The translations under genes and the position numbers were made by a program. This document shows positions 35,080 to 43,287 of a stretch of 64,000 nucleotides of DNA, piece by piece. How positions within the stretch are numbered: the first letter of the stretch is position 1; the number at the start of each line of letters is the position of its first letter. Under the pieces are notes generated by a model, which was not told the origin of the DNA, ran no database searches, and saw only the letters and a program-made list of their open reading frames with translations. The DNA is from Zavarzinella formosa DSM 19928 (GTDB lineage: Bacteria > Planctomycetota > Planctomycetia > Gemmatales > Gemmataceae), in contig NZ_JH636445.1 of assembly GCF_000255705.1 (NCBI RefSeq), positions 420,103-484,102 on the forward strand, written 5' to 3'.

Positions 35080-35907
35080 TCAGGCGGCGGCCATTTCGGG
35101 TTCGGCGGGGCTGCCGACTTCGATCACGCCGGAGACCTCAAGAGCCAGCGCCGCGTAGTCTTCGGCCCCGGTACTTTTGGGGGCGTATTCAAAAATCGTC
35201 CGGCCGAAACTCGGGCATTCGGCCAGTTTGATGTTCCGCCGAATTTTGGCGTCGAACACCTTGGCGGCCGCCCACGGGCGGTTTGTTCCGCGTGATTGAG
35301 CCAGGAACTCCCGGAGATCGCGCACGACTTCCTGGGCGAGCCGGGTGTTGCCGTCGTAAAGGCACAGCACCACGCCGGACACCGTCAGCCCCGGATTGAT
35401 GCGCCGGGCGACCAACGCAGTGGTTTCCAACAGTTTGCTGAGGCCATGCAACGCGAAGAAATGCGGCTGAAGCGGGATGAACACTTCGTCGGCCGCCGCC
35501 AGGGCATTGATGGTCAGCACGCCGAGCGACGGAGCGCAATCCATCAGCAGAAAATCAAATTCTTCGGTGTCCTGCGTCATTGCTTCCCGCAGGATGACTT
35601 CCCGGCCCACCATGCCGGCCAGTTCCACTTCGGCCCCGGCCAGATTAATGTCCGAAGCCACCAAGGACAGGTTTTCCCCGACTTCCTTGCGGACATCGGC
35701 CATCGTGCGGTTTCGCACCAACACGTCGTAAATGCTGGGGCGTTCGCCGTCCGGTTCCAATCCGAAGTTCGTGGTGGCGTGGGCTTGCGGGTCGAGGTCA
35801 AGCACGCAAACCCGTTCGCCTTGTTTGGCGAGCGCTGCCGCAAGGTTCACGGCCGTCGTGGTCTTCCCGACGCCACCCTTTTGATTGATGATCGCAATAC
35901 GTCGCAT
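35080..35907 (-). CDS. ParA family ATPase (orphan)
   Basis: 275 residues from the ATG at 35907, preceded by GGGGGA; the open frame extends 21 codons upstream without conservation. The deviant Walker A motif [20 protein letters not shown] opens the protein, followed by [17 protein letters not shown] and the Walker B region [20 protein letters not shown]. ParA proteins segregate or position DNA and protein cargo. There is no parB-like gene next to it, so it could be a chromosomal ParA away from parB or a cargo-positioning ParA/MinD homologue. Confidence 0.88.
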   Translation of the reverse strand: MRRIAIINQKGGVGKTTTAVNLAAALAKQGERVCVLDLDPQAHATTNFGLEPDGERPSIYDVLVRNRTMADVRKEVGENLSLVASDINLAGAEVELAGMVGREVILREAMTQDTEEFDFLLMDCAPSLGVLTINALAAADEVFIPLQPHFFALHGLSKLLETTALVARRINPGLTVSGVVLCLYDGNTRLAQEVVRDLREFLAQSRGTNRPWAAAKVFDAKIRRNIKLAECPSFGRTIFEYAPKSTGAEDYAALALEVSGVIEVGSPAEPEMAAA

Positions 35908-36125
35908 GGCATCCCCCGAAATCTGGTCGCGGGGCGTGAATACCATGAGGCCGGGGAATGTCCAGATCATTCGGCGGGAATTGTCCCGTCATGCGGGTTG
36001 TCCCGTTTTCATCATCTTCTCATTCTTGCCCGGATGTGACGAAGTTAGCGAGAAGAGGCTTGCATCCGGGAACGACTTGGCGATGATGGACGGTGGCAGC
36101 CTGATCCTCTCAAAATGGAGTCAAC

Positions 36126-37193
36126 ATGGTCCGTAGCTCTCGCTGGTTGGCCGGGGTCGCCTTGGTGGCGTTTGCCGGTATGGGTTTTTCGGCCGAGAAA
36201 GACAACGGCCTCAAGGTCGGCACGGCCGAATTGAAGTCCGCCGGCACATTGGCCTTCGGGCCGGACAGCATCCTGTTCGTTGCGGACACGGCCGGGAAGT
36301 CGATCTTCGCGATTGACACCGGCGACACCAAGACCGGCAACACCGTCAGCAAGATTGAAAAACTGGACGAACAAATCGCCAGCGCCCTCGGCGTCACCGC
36401 CGATCAAGTCATCATCAACGACTTGAAGGTCAACCCCGCCACCGGCCGTGTGTTCCTCTCGGTCGCCCGCGGCAAAGGGCCGGACGCGATGCCCGCGATC
36501 ATCAAGATCGGAGATGATGGCAAGCCCGTCGCCTTGGACTTGAAGAAGATCGGCAACGCCTCCGTGAAGATCGGCGACTCGAACCTCAAGAAGCAAGTGG
36601 TCGTCACCGGACTGGCCTTTGTGAAGGGGAGCGTGGTGGTCTCCGGTGTCACCAGCGAGGAATGGGACTCTAGCCTTCAGTCAATCCCGTTCCCGTTCAC
36701 CTCGGGCAACAAGGGCGTGGGCGTCGAAATTTTTCATGGCGCTCACGGCAAGTTTGAGACGAAGGCCCCAATCCGAACTTTCGCCGCCTACGACATCGCC
36801 GGTCAGACGCACTTGCTGGCCTCGTATCAATGCACTCCCCTGGTGAAGATTTCCCTGGATTCGATCAAGGCCGGAGAAAAGGTGAAGGGCAAGACGGTCG
36901 CCGAACTCGGCAACCGAAACCTTCCGCTGGACATCATCATTTACACGCAAGCTTCGAAGGATTATGCACTGATCGCGAACACCACTCGTGGCGTGATGAA
37001 GGTTTCGCTCGAAGGCATCGACAAGATCGACGAAATCACCGCCAGGGTGAACGGCGAAACGGCCGGCCTGAAGTATGACAAGATCAAAGACTTGGAAGGC
37101 ACCGTTCAAATGGACAAGGCCAGCGGCGACAAGGTGGTTGTCCTGCGGAAGGCTGACAAGAATTACAACCTCGAAATCGTCCCCCTGCCGTAA
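36126..37193 (+). CDS. Exported protein of unknown function, beta-propeller-like
   Basis: 355 residues with a signal peptide (SSRWLAGVALVAFAGMGFSA). GGAG precedes the ATG. Repeating beta-rich segments such as GTLAFGPDSILFVADTAGKS, VVVTGLAFVKGSVVVSG and HLLASYQCTPLVKISLDSI suggest a propeller, but no named family is recognised. The next exported protein gene starts 20 bp downstream, so the two are likely an operon. Acts outside the cytoplasm. Confidence 0.78.
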   Translation: MVRSSRWLAGVALVAFAGMGFSAEKDNGLKVGTAELKSAGTLAFGPDSILFVADTAGKSIFAIDTGDTKTGNTVSKIEKLDEQIASALGVTADQVIINDLKVNPATGRVFLSVARGKGPDAMPAIIKIGDDGKPVALDLKKIGNASVKIGDSNLKKQVVVTGLAFVKGSVVVSGVTSEEWDSSLQSIPFPFTSGNKGVGVEIFHGAHGKFETKAPIRTFAAYDIAGQTHLLASYQCTPLVKISLDSIKAGEKVKGKTVAELGNRNLPLDIIIYTQASKDYALIANTTRGVMKVSLEGIDKIDEITARVNGETAGLKYDKIKDLEGTVQMDKASGDKVVVLRKADKNYNLEIVPLP

Positions 37194-37213
37194 GCGAACG
37201 AAGGAACTCTCCC

Positions 37214-38269
37214 ATGAGGCCGGCCATTGGCATCTGGTTGTTTTTCGGGTCGATGGTCTTCGCGGAACCGACGGCGGTTTGGCGGGACCATCAACTTGTC
37301 GTTCTTAACGCACCCTCGACGGCCGCCGCGCGAGTCGTGGTGGCTTCGGGGACGGAAGAGGCCATTGCCCAACGACCGGCGATTGCCGGAGAATGGAAAG
37401 CTCTTGGCCGGGAGGCGTCGGCCTTCCTGCCGAAATATCCTTTCCAACCCGGTGGCAAGTATCGCGTCTTCTTCAACGAGAAGACGAAGTTTGCGGATGT
37501 GACCATTCCGGACGAGCGGGACAAAACCCGCCCTGTCCTCACCCAAGTTTTTCCCTCGGGTGATCAGATCCCCGAAAATACCTTGCGGTTTTATCTCGTC
37601 TTCTCGAAGCCAATGAGTCGGGGCGATGTTTATTCGCGGATTCGTGTCCTTGATGAGAACGCGAAAGCCGTCGATCAACCGTTTCTGATCATCGATGAAG
37701 AACTCTGGGACGCCGATCAGAAACGCCTGACGCTGCTGGTCGATCCGGGCCGCATCAAGCAAGAAGTGAAACCGCGACTTGACCTCGGCCCGGTGTTTCA
37801 ATCGGGCAAGAAATTCACCATCGTGATCGACGGGAATTGGCCCGATTCAAACGATGTCCCGCTTGGAAACGACTGGCGGCGAGTCGTCACAGCGACCCCG
37901 CCCCAAACCAAGGCGCCGACGCCGAAAGATTGGAAGATCGTTCCCCCGACCCGACCTGGCGAGGCGTTGAGCATCACATTTCCGGTGGCGATGGATGAAG
38001 CCCTCCTGATGAATTGTCTGACCGTTCTCGAAACCGACGGCAAGGAAATGGCCGGAAAGATCACGCTGGACAAACAAGAAACCGTCTGGCGATTCTCCCC
38101 CGCGCAACCTTGGAAGAACGGCGACCATCAAATCAGGCTCAACTGGAAACTGGAAGACGTTTCCGGTAACGCCATCGACCGCCCCTTCGAGGCCGAGGAA
38201 CTGCCCGTGAGGCAACGCCAGCCGCAGGTCAAGACCTCGCTGATTCCGTTTGCCGTTTCCCTTCGCTGA
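37214..38269 (+). CDS. Exported protein with Ig-like (SbsA/Big_5-type) domains
   Basis: 351 residues with a short signal peptide (IGIWLFFGSMVFA). AAGGA precedes the ATG. Two regions follow the bacterial Ig-like pattern: RPVLTQVFPSGDQIPENTLR with FYLVFSKPMSRGDVYSRIRV near 95-140, and GEALSITFPVAMDEALLMNC near 250. Such domains occur in surface and secreted proteins. Function unknown. Likely co-transcribed with the preceding exported protein gene. Confidence 0.76.
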   Translation: MRPAIGIWLFFGSMVFAEPTAVWRDHQLVVLNAPSTAAARVVVASGTEEAIAQRPAIAGEWKALGREASAFLPKYPFQPGGKYRVFFNEKTKFADVTIPDERDKTRPVLTQVFPSGDQIPENTLRFYLVFSKPMSRGDVYSRIRVLDENAKAVDQPFLIIDEELWDADQKRLTLLVDPGRIKQEVKPRLDLGPVFQSGKKFTIVIDGNWPDSNDVPLGNDWRRVVTATPPQTKAPTPKDWKIVPPTRPGEALSITFPVAMDEALLMNCLTVLETDGKEMAGKITLDKQETVWRFSPAQPWKNGDHQIRLNWKLEDVSGNAIDRPFEAEELPVRQRQPQVKTSLIPFAVSLR

Positions 38270-38417
38270 TTCATCACCGATCTCACATCCCGTTAATGCC
38301 AATTCAACAAACACGTTGGTTCGCCCGCGATTCGGCGCGAACTTCGACGGCCTCCAAACTCACTTGATTCCAGACGGAATCCAGAATGCCTGTTCAAATC
38401 ATTTTCGTGAGTGACAC

Positions 38418-39080
38418 ATGCAGATGATGCTTTTGAAAAGTGATGCCTTGGAATACGAAGGCGAATTCGAGACTCACTTGACGATCCGCGCCGAAGACAC
38501 CAGGAATGTTGACGCGGCAAGGGCATGGGCGGCCCGGCATCGTCTCAAATTCCTCCACATCGTTTTGGAGCGGGGGAATGTCCCGTCTCAACCCATGCTG
38601 ACCCGGCGGGCGTCCGGGTTGGTTTCCGAGCAGATGCATGCGGCGACGGAGTTGAGTCGTCGGCTGCTTGCCGACGGGATTGAAGTCACCCGAGTGAAGA
38701 TTGAGGCGGCCCCTTGGAACCGGGGGGTGCCGCAGTCCGACACGGAAGCCGTGGAAAGCCATTCGGGAAAATACTTTGAGCACCATGTCAAACTGGTGCT
38801 TGAGGCGACGACTGATATTCCCGTGCTTGCCAGACTTGTTGAAGGACATTCGGCGCATTTGTCCCGCAATGCGTTTCGCCAACGTGACGACGGGCGTTCG
38901 GAACGCTTTGTCACACAGCGATGCTTTCAGGTTGGTCAGGTCGCCTCGCGGCGAAGTTTGGAACAGCTCCTTGCGGAGTTGAGAACACAGGGATACGCCC
39001 CGCTTGAAATTGAAGAGGAATTTGTCGTCCATGACAGCAATCTTGCCGTGGATGACGGATGGATCGAGAAACGGCAATAA
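38418..39080 (+). CDS. Unknown 220-residue protein preceding an AbiEii-like nucleotidyltransferase
   Basis: 220 residues, no signal peptide or membrane segment. Two halves start alike: F-E-T-H-L-T-I (17-23) and F-E-H-H-V-K-L (120-126). Each is followed by a helical stretch and then strands (KFLHIVLERG; SERFVTQRCF), suggesting an internal duplication. The paired His-x-[Thr/Lys] pattern is loosely reminiscent of 2H phosphoesterases, but this is speculative. It lacks the winged-helix motif of AbiEi antitoxins. The nucleotidyltransferase starts 53 bp downstream, so the two are probably one transcript. No named family recognised. Confidence 0.78.
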   Translation: MQMMLLKSDALEYEGEFETHLTIRAEDTRNVDAARAWAARHRLKFLHIVLERGNVPSQPMLTRRASGLVSEQMHAATELSRRLLADGIEVTRVKIEAAPWNRGVPQSDTEAVESHSGKYFEHHVKLVLEATTDIPVLARLVEGHSAHLSRNAFRQRDDGRSERFVTQRCFQVGQVASRRSLEQLLAELRTQGYAPLEIEEEFVVHDSNLAVDDGWIEKRQ

Positions 39081-39133
39081 GTTGCCACACCCACACAAAT
39101 GACACCAAACATCCTCACCAATGGAGGTTAAAG

Positions 39134-40327
39134 ATGAGCACCAATTATCCGGCGACTTTCTACGCCGCCAATTTGGAAGACGGGGGAAACCGGCCGCAAA
39201 TTTTCGATCCCGCGCTCAAAGAGTTCCAGTATGCGTTTCGGGCGGGCGACCCGGAGTTTGCCCGGCCGGAGGATGCCATTCGCTGGCGGGAAGCCCGGAG
39301 ACTGGCCACGGACCATGTGCTTCGCCTGGTGGCCGAATCACCTTGGGGGAAGCAACTGGTCTTGCGCGGGAGCCGCCTCTTGAAGGCATGGTTTGGGGAC
39401 GAGGCCCGCGAGCCGGGGGATTTGGACTATGTGGTCCGTCCGGCGACACTTCAGCCAACAGATTCGTCGGGCGTTGCCATGCTCAACGGTTTGCGTTCAT
39501 GCGTGGCGTCCCGCCCCGGTCCGGCGGGAATAGACTTTCTCCACGACATGGTAGCATGCGACAATATTTGGACGTATGAACGGGCCGAGGGGCGGCGGAT
39601 CGTTTTTCCCTGGCAAACCCGTGGTTTGCCAGGCGGGGCCGTTCAAGTGGACATCGTCTTTGCCGAGGAACTGACAGAACCTCCGATCCTGACGCAACTC
39701 GCTTTGACGGGCGGGGAAATAGTGTTGATCTGGACAGCCGGGGTCGGGCAATCATTCGCATGGAAAGTGTTGTGGTTGGAGACGGACATAAACCCACAAG
39801 GAAAAGATTTGTATGATGCCGCGATTCTGGCTGAACATGTCTTTTTGCCCCGGACGATCCTTGAGCAGATTCATCATTACGGAGTTGCGAGACCATCCGA
39901 CAATGCACTGGAGCAGATTCGCCATACCAGATTTGTGAGACCGTTCGAGAAAGCGGACGATTTGATCGCTGACTGGCGTGTCGAATGGGATCATTTTGCG
40001 AACGAATGTCCTTGGGTTCAGGGCGGCCTTGAAGACTGGAGCGCGCGTCTTATCAAAGCGATCAAGCCCAGCTTTGCAAGTTGTGAACAACCAAAACGAT
40101 CCGTGCTATTCCCGCCGCATTGGAAATCATGGGAAGCGATGTCACTCGCCCAAGGGATCGTCGAAGCCCAGGCGTTTGGCCGGTTGTCGATTCTGGCGGA
40201 TGCTCTTGAAGAGGCCGGATGTGAAAACGCGGATGTGCTTGCTCACTGTCGCGGGGGCTTGCATCATGAAGGCAATTGCTGGGTGATTGACTCTTTGCTC
40301 AGGAATTCCAACTCCCAAGTGAAATAA
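39134..40327 (+). CDS. AbiEii-like nucleotidyltransferase with a Gemmata-type C-terminal tail
   Basis: 397 residues; ATG at 39134 with a perfect GGAGG. Nucleotidyltransferase motifs: LRGS (77-80), GDLDYVV with Asp96 and Asp98, VQVDIVF with Asp173, then Lys211 (FAWKVLWLE) and GKDLYDAAILAE (223-234). This matches the AbiEii/AbiGii toxin family, in which NTP is transferred to an RNA target. The last 65 residues or so (SILADALEEAGCENADVLAH, then NCWVIDSLL) resemble a tail I recall on many Gemmata proteins. No AbiEi antitoxin is present; the partner is the unknown protein just upstream. Confidence 0.82.
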   Translation: MSTNYPATFYAANLEDGGNRPQIFDPALKEFQYAFRAGDPEFARPEDAIRWREARRLATDHVLRLVAESPWGKQLVLRGSRLLKAWFGDEAREPGDLDYVVRPATLQPTDSSGVAMLNGLRSCVASRPGPAGIDFLHDMVACDNIWTYERAEGRRIVFPWQTRGLPGGAVQVDIVFAEELTEPPILTQLALTGGEIVLIWTAGVGQSFAWKVLWLETDINPQGKDLYDAAILAEHVFLPRTILEQIHHYGVARPSDNALEQIRHTRFVRPFEKADDLIADWRVEWDHFANECPWVQGGLEDWSARLIKAIKPSFASCEQPKRSVLFPPHWKSWEAMSLAQGIVEAQAFGRLSILADALEEAGCENADVLAHCRGGLHHEGNCWVIDSLLRNSNSQVK

Positions 40328-40335
40328 CACTCAGC

Positions 40336-40385
40336 GGCATGTAACAAACACATCACAAGGCCTTGTGATGTGTTTGTTACATGCC
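40336..40385. repeat. Perfect 50-bp palindrome
   Basis: Bases 40336-40360 are the exact reverse complement of 40361-40385, with no central spacer and no mismatch. It lies 8 bp after the nucleotidyltransferase stop codon and 6 bp before a candidate -35 box. No T-run follows, so it is not a standard intrinsic terminator. Confidence 0.95.
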
Positions 40386-40391
40386 TTTCAC

Positions 40392-40421
40392 TTGACTCGG
40401 CTCATCCGAATCGGTCACAAT
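40392..40421 (+). promoter_or_regulatory. Candidate promoter of the cytochrome c-WD40 gene
   Basis: TTGACT (40392-40397) and CACAAT (40416-40421) are 18 bp apart. The predicted start lies about 65 bp before the ATG at 40494. The perfect palindrome ends 6 bp upstream of the -35 box. Confidence 0.42.
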
Positions 40422-40493
40422 CCACTCAATCGGACGGGGGTTCTCCCTCGTCTGATTTGATTGAGACCTGTCTTTCCTCGGAGAACTGTTCCG

Positions 40494-43085
40494 ATGCTCC
40501 CACGGCTGATTCTCCTGCTTGCCTTCCCGGCCTTCGTTGCTGCCGAGTCGCCGAATCCGCTGGCCCTCAAGGCTCAGGCGGTGTTCAAGACGCATTGTCA
40601 TCGGTGTCATGGCGAGAATGGCACGCTGGAAGGCGGGATGAACTATCTGCTCGATCTTGATCGGATGGTGGCCCGCAAGAAGATCGTGCCCGGCAAATCG
40701 GCCGAATCGCCGGTGTTCAAGCGGATGGTCGCCGGGACGATGCCGCCTCAAGATGTGAAAGACCGTTTGAGCGAAGCGGATATGCAAGCCGTCCGGGTGT
40801 GGATTGATGCCGGGGCGCCGCCGTTGATACCGACATCCGGTCGCAAGACGATTAGTGCGGCCGATGTGCAGGAAAACATCCTCGCCGACTTGGAAAAGAT
40901 CGACCGCCGGGCGCGGCGATTTCAACGCTACATCACGCTCACCCATCTTTGGAACGCCGGTCTGGCGGACGATGAACTCCGAACCTATCGCAACGCGGTG
41001 GCGAAGGTCATCAACTCGCTCTCCTGGCATCCGAAGGTGCGCAATCCGGAACCCATCGACCCGCACGAGACGATCTTCCGGATCGACCTGCGCTGGTACA
41101 TGTGGGACGCGACGATCTGGAACCGTTTGCTCCAAGAATACCCATATGGCCTGCTCGACGACGGAGCCACGCTGCGGACCATCATGGTCTTCACCGCCAC
41201 CAAGGTTCCGACGATTCGCGGGGATTGGTTCGTCGCCTCGGCCAGTCGGCCGCCGCTGTACCAAGACCTCTTGCAACTTCCCGGCAATCTCGCCGAGTTG
41301 GAACGGCAACTCCGTGTCGATGCCAGCCTGAACATCCAGCAAGAGCGGGTGATGCGGGTGGCCTTCAACGGGTCTGGCATCTCCCGGAACAATCGCATCT
41401 TGGAACGACACGATTCTGTTCACGGCTATTACTGGCGGACCTACGACTTTGAAGAGATTCCTCAAAACCTGATTGATCGCGGCCTGAGCGCCCCGGATCG
41501 CCGGAATGTGTTCGCCTATCCCCTTGGGCCGGGGAGCGTGGAGAACACTTTTCAGCATGCCGGGGGAGAGGCCATTTTCAGCCTGCCCAACGGGTTGCAA
41601 GGTTATTTCATCATGGACGCCGTGAACAACCGCATTAATAAGGCGTTGACGGCCATCGTCGCCGATCCCCGTCGGCCGGACAAAGCGGTTGAACTCGGCG
41701 TCTCGTGCATGGGGTGCCATGTGCCGGGGATCATCACCAAGGCCGACCAGATGCGGGATCATTTGGAGAAAAGCCCGAAGGCCGTCAGCAAAGCTGATGC
41801 GGAGGTGGCGATGGCCCTTTATCCATCGAAGGACAAATCATCGGCCCAGATGGACGAGGATTCCCGCAAGTATCGCGAAGCATTGGAAAAGACCGGCTCC
41901 AAAGTCAGTCGCACGGAACCGGTGATCGCCATGACTCTGCGATACGAGGGAGATTTGGAACTGGCCGCCGCCGCCGCCGAGGTGGGACTTGCCCCCGCTC
42001 AATTTCGGGAAAAATTGGCCGAGTCCGAGGCGTTGAGCCGGGCGGTCGGGTCGCTGGCGGTTCCCGGCGGGACGATCAGCCGACAGGTTTGGATTCAATC
42101 ATTTGGCGATTTGGTGCGTGACTTGAAGATGGGCACGCTCTTCCAATCCACGCAAATCGGGGCGACATTGCCGGACAACACCGGCGAAGTGGACCCGCTG
42201 GAGGTGTCGGCCGGGCAGGCGAACCAAATCGCCTTCTCAGTGGATGGACGCCGGGCGTTGATCGCCAGTGCCGACCGGTCGATTCGTTATGTGGAGGTCG
42301 AGGGGAAGCGGGATTTGAAACGATTGGTCGGACACACCTCATCCGTGTGGGCGGTCGCCCTGTCTCCGGACGGCAAAAAGGCCATCTCGGGGGGGATGGA
42401 TGGAACCGTCCGTTTGTGGGACATCGAGACCACGCTTCAAAAACACAAGCTGGAGGGGCACACGGGATTGGTGACCGCCGTGGCGTTTACTCACGACGGA
42501 ACGCAAGCCATTTCCGGTGGTTTGGACGGATTTGCGATCCTGTGGGATCTGGAAACCGGCCGCGAAGTCCGGCGGTGGCGGGGGCCGATGAAGTATGTGA
42601 ACGCGGTGGCAGTCGCCCCGGACGATAGCACGGCCATCATCGCCGCTGACCACAAGATGTGGTTGTGGGATTTGGAGACGGGCAAAGCCATCCGCACTTT
42701 CGAGGGGCACACCGGCCCGGTGACGAGTGTGGCTTTCGATGCCGAAGGGAAGCATTTGGTTTCGGCTGGCGATGATGCGATAATAAGGCTATGGGACGTG
42801 GGGACCGGCAAATCCATCGGCGAGTTCAAGGGGCACGAGGGGAGCATTCGCTCTGCCGAGTTCTCGGCCAACGGCAAATGGTTGCTGTCAGCGGGGGCTG
42901 ATTGCACGGTTCGATTGTGGAAAGTGGCCGACCGCAAGGAAGCTGGGGCATTCCGAAGACACATTCAGCCTGTTGTGCGAGCATCGTTCGTAAACAACGG
43001 AACTCAAACGGTTAGCGGCGACCGAAACGGAACCGTGTTGCTCTGGAACATCCAGAAGTTTTTGCCAAAACCAATGCCGAAGTGA
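40494..43085 (+). CDS. Exported cytochrome c-WD40 repeat fusion protein
   Basis: 863 residues from the ATG at 40494, preceded by GGAG. Signal peptide (PRLILLLAFPAFVAA), then a c-type heme site CHRCH (35-39) in FKTHCHRCHGENG, as in planctomycete PSCyt1-like domains. A central region of about 450 residues holds a second heme site, CMGCH near 405. The last 280 residues contain WD40 repeats (LVGHTSSVWAVALSPDGKKA, LEGHTGLVTAVAFTHDGTQA, FEGHTGPVTSVAFDAEGKHL and others). Cytochrome c plus propeller fusions are typical of planctomycetes. The electron partner is unknown. Confidence 0.87.
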   Translation: MLPRLILLLAFPAFVAAESPNPLALKAQAVFKTHCHRCHGENGTLEGGMNYLLDLDRMVARKKIVPGKSAESPVFKRMVAGTMPPQDVKDRLSEADMQAVRVWIDAGAPPLIPTSGRKTISAADVQENILADLEKIDRRARRFQRYITLTHLWNAGLADDELRTYRNAVAKVINSLSWHPKVRNPEPIDPHETIFRIDLRWYMWDATIWNRLLQEYPYGLLDDGATLRTIMVFTATKVPTIRGDWFVASASRPPLYQDLLQLPGNLAELERQLRVDASLNIQQERVMRVAFNGSGISRNNRILERHDSVHGYYWRTYDFEEIPQNLIDRGLSAPDRRNVFAYPLGPGSVENTFQHAGGEAIFSLPNGLQGYFIMDAVNNRINKALTAIVADPRRPDKAVELGVSCMGCHVPGIITKADQMRDHLEKSPKAVSKADAEVAMALYPSKDKSSAQMDEDSRKYREALEKTGSKVSRTEPVIAMTLRYEGDLELAAAAAEVGLAPAQFREKLAESEALSRAVGSLAVPGGTISRQVWIQSFGDLVRDLKMGTLFQSTQIGATLPDNTGEVDPLEVSAGQANQIAFSVDGRRALIASADRSIRYVEVEGKRDLKRLVGHTSSVWAVALSPDGKKAISGGMDGTVRLWDIETTLQKHKLEGHTGLVTAVAFTHDGTQAISGGLDGFAILWDLETGREVRRWRGPMKYVNAVAVAPDDSTAIIAADHKMWLWDLETGKAIRTFEGHTGPVTSVAFDAEGKHLVSAGDDAIIRLWDVGTGKSIGEFKGHEGSIRSAEFSANGKWLLSAGADCTVRLWKVADRKEAGAFRRHIQPVVRASFVNNGTQTVSGDRNGTVLLWNIQKFLPKPMPK

Positions 43086-43287
43086 TTTTGACATGAGTGA
43101 CCGGGCGAGATGAGGGTTTTTGGAAAATTGAGGGAGATTTTCCTTGGCGTCGTCATCTAATGATGGTTAACCTGTGTGATACATCACCACAACTGGTGAT
43201 TACTCCCCCCAAACCGTGTGACATGGATTCGGTGGTGTCAGGATCGGTTGATCCGGGCCGGACACACCACGGTCGGTGATTGCGTTC

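Noticed and set aside
36029..36070. An 8-bp inverted repeat upstream of the exported propeller-like gene
   Set aside because: The loop is 26 bases and the stem short; a match of this size is expected by chance in GC-rich sequence.
38418..40327. Classical AbiE toxin-antitoxin operon
   Set aside because: The upstream protein has none of the winged-helix features of AbiEi, so only the nucleotidyltransferase half fits.
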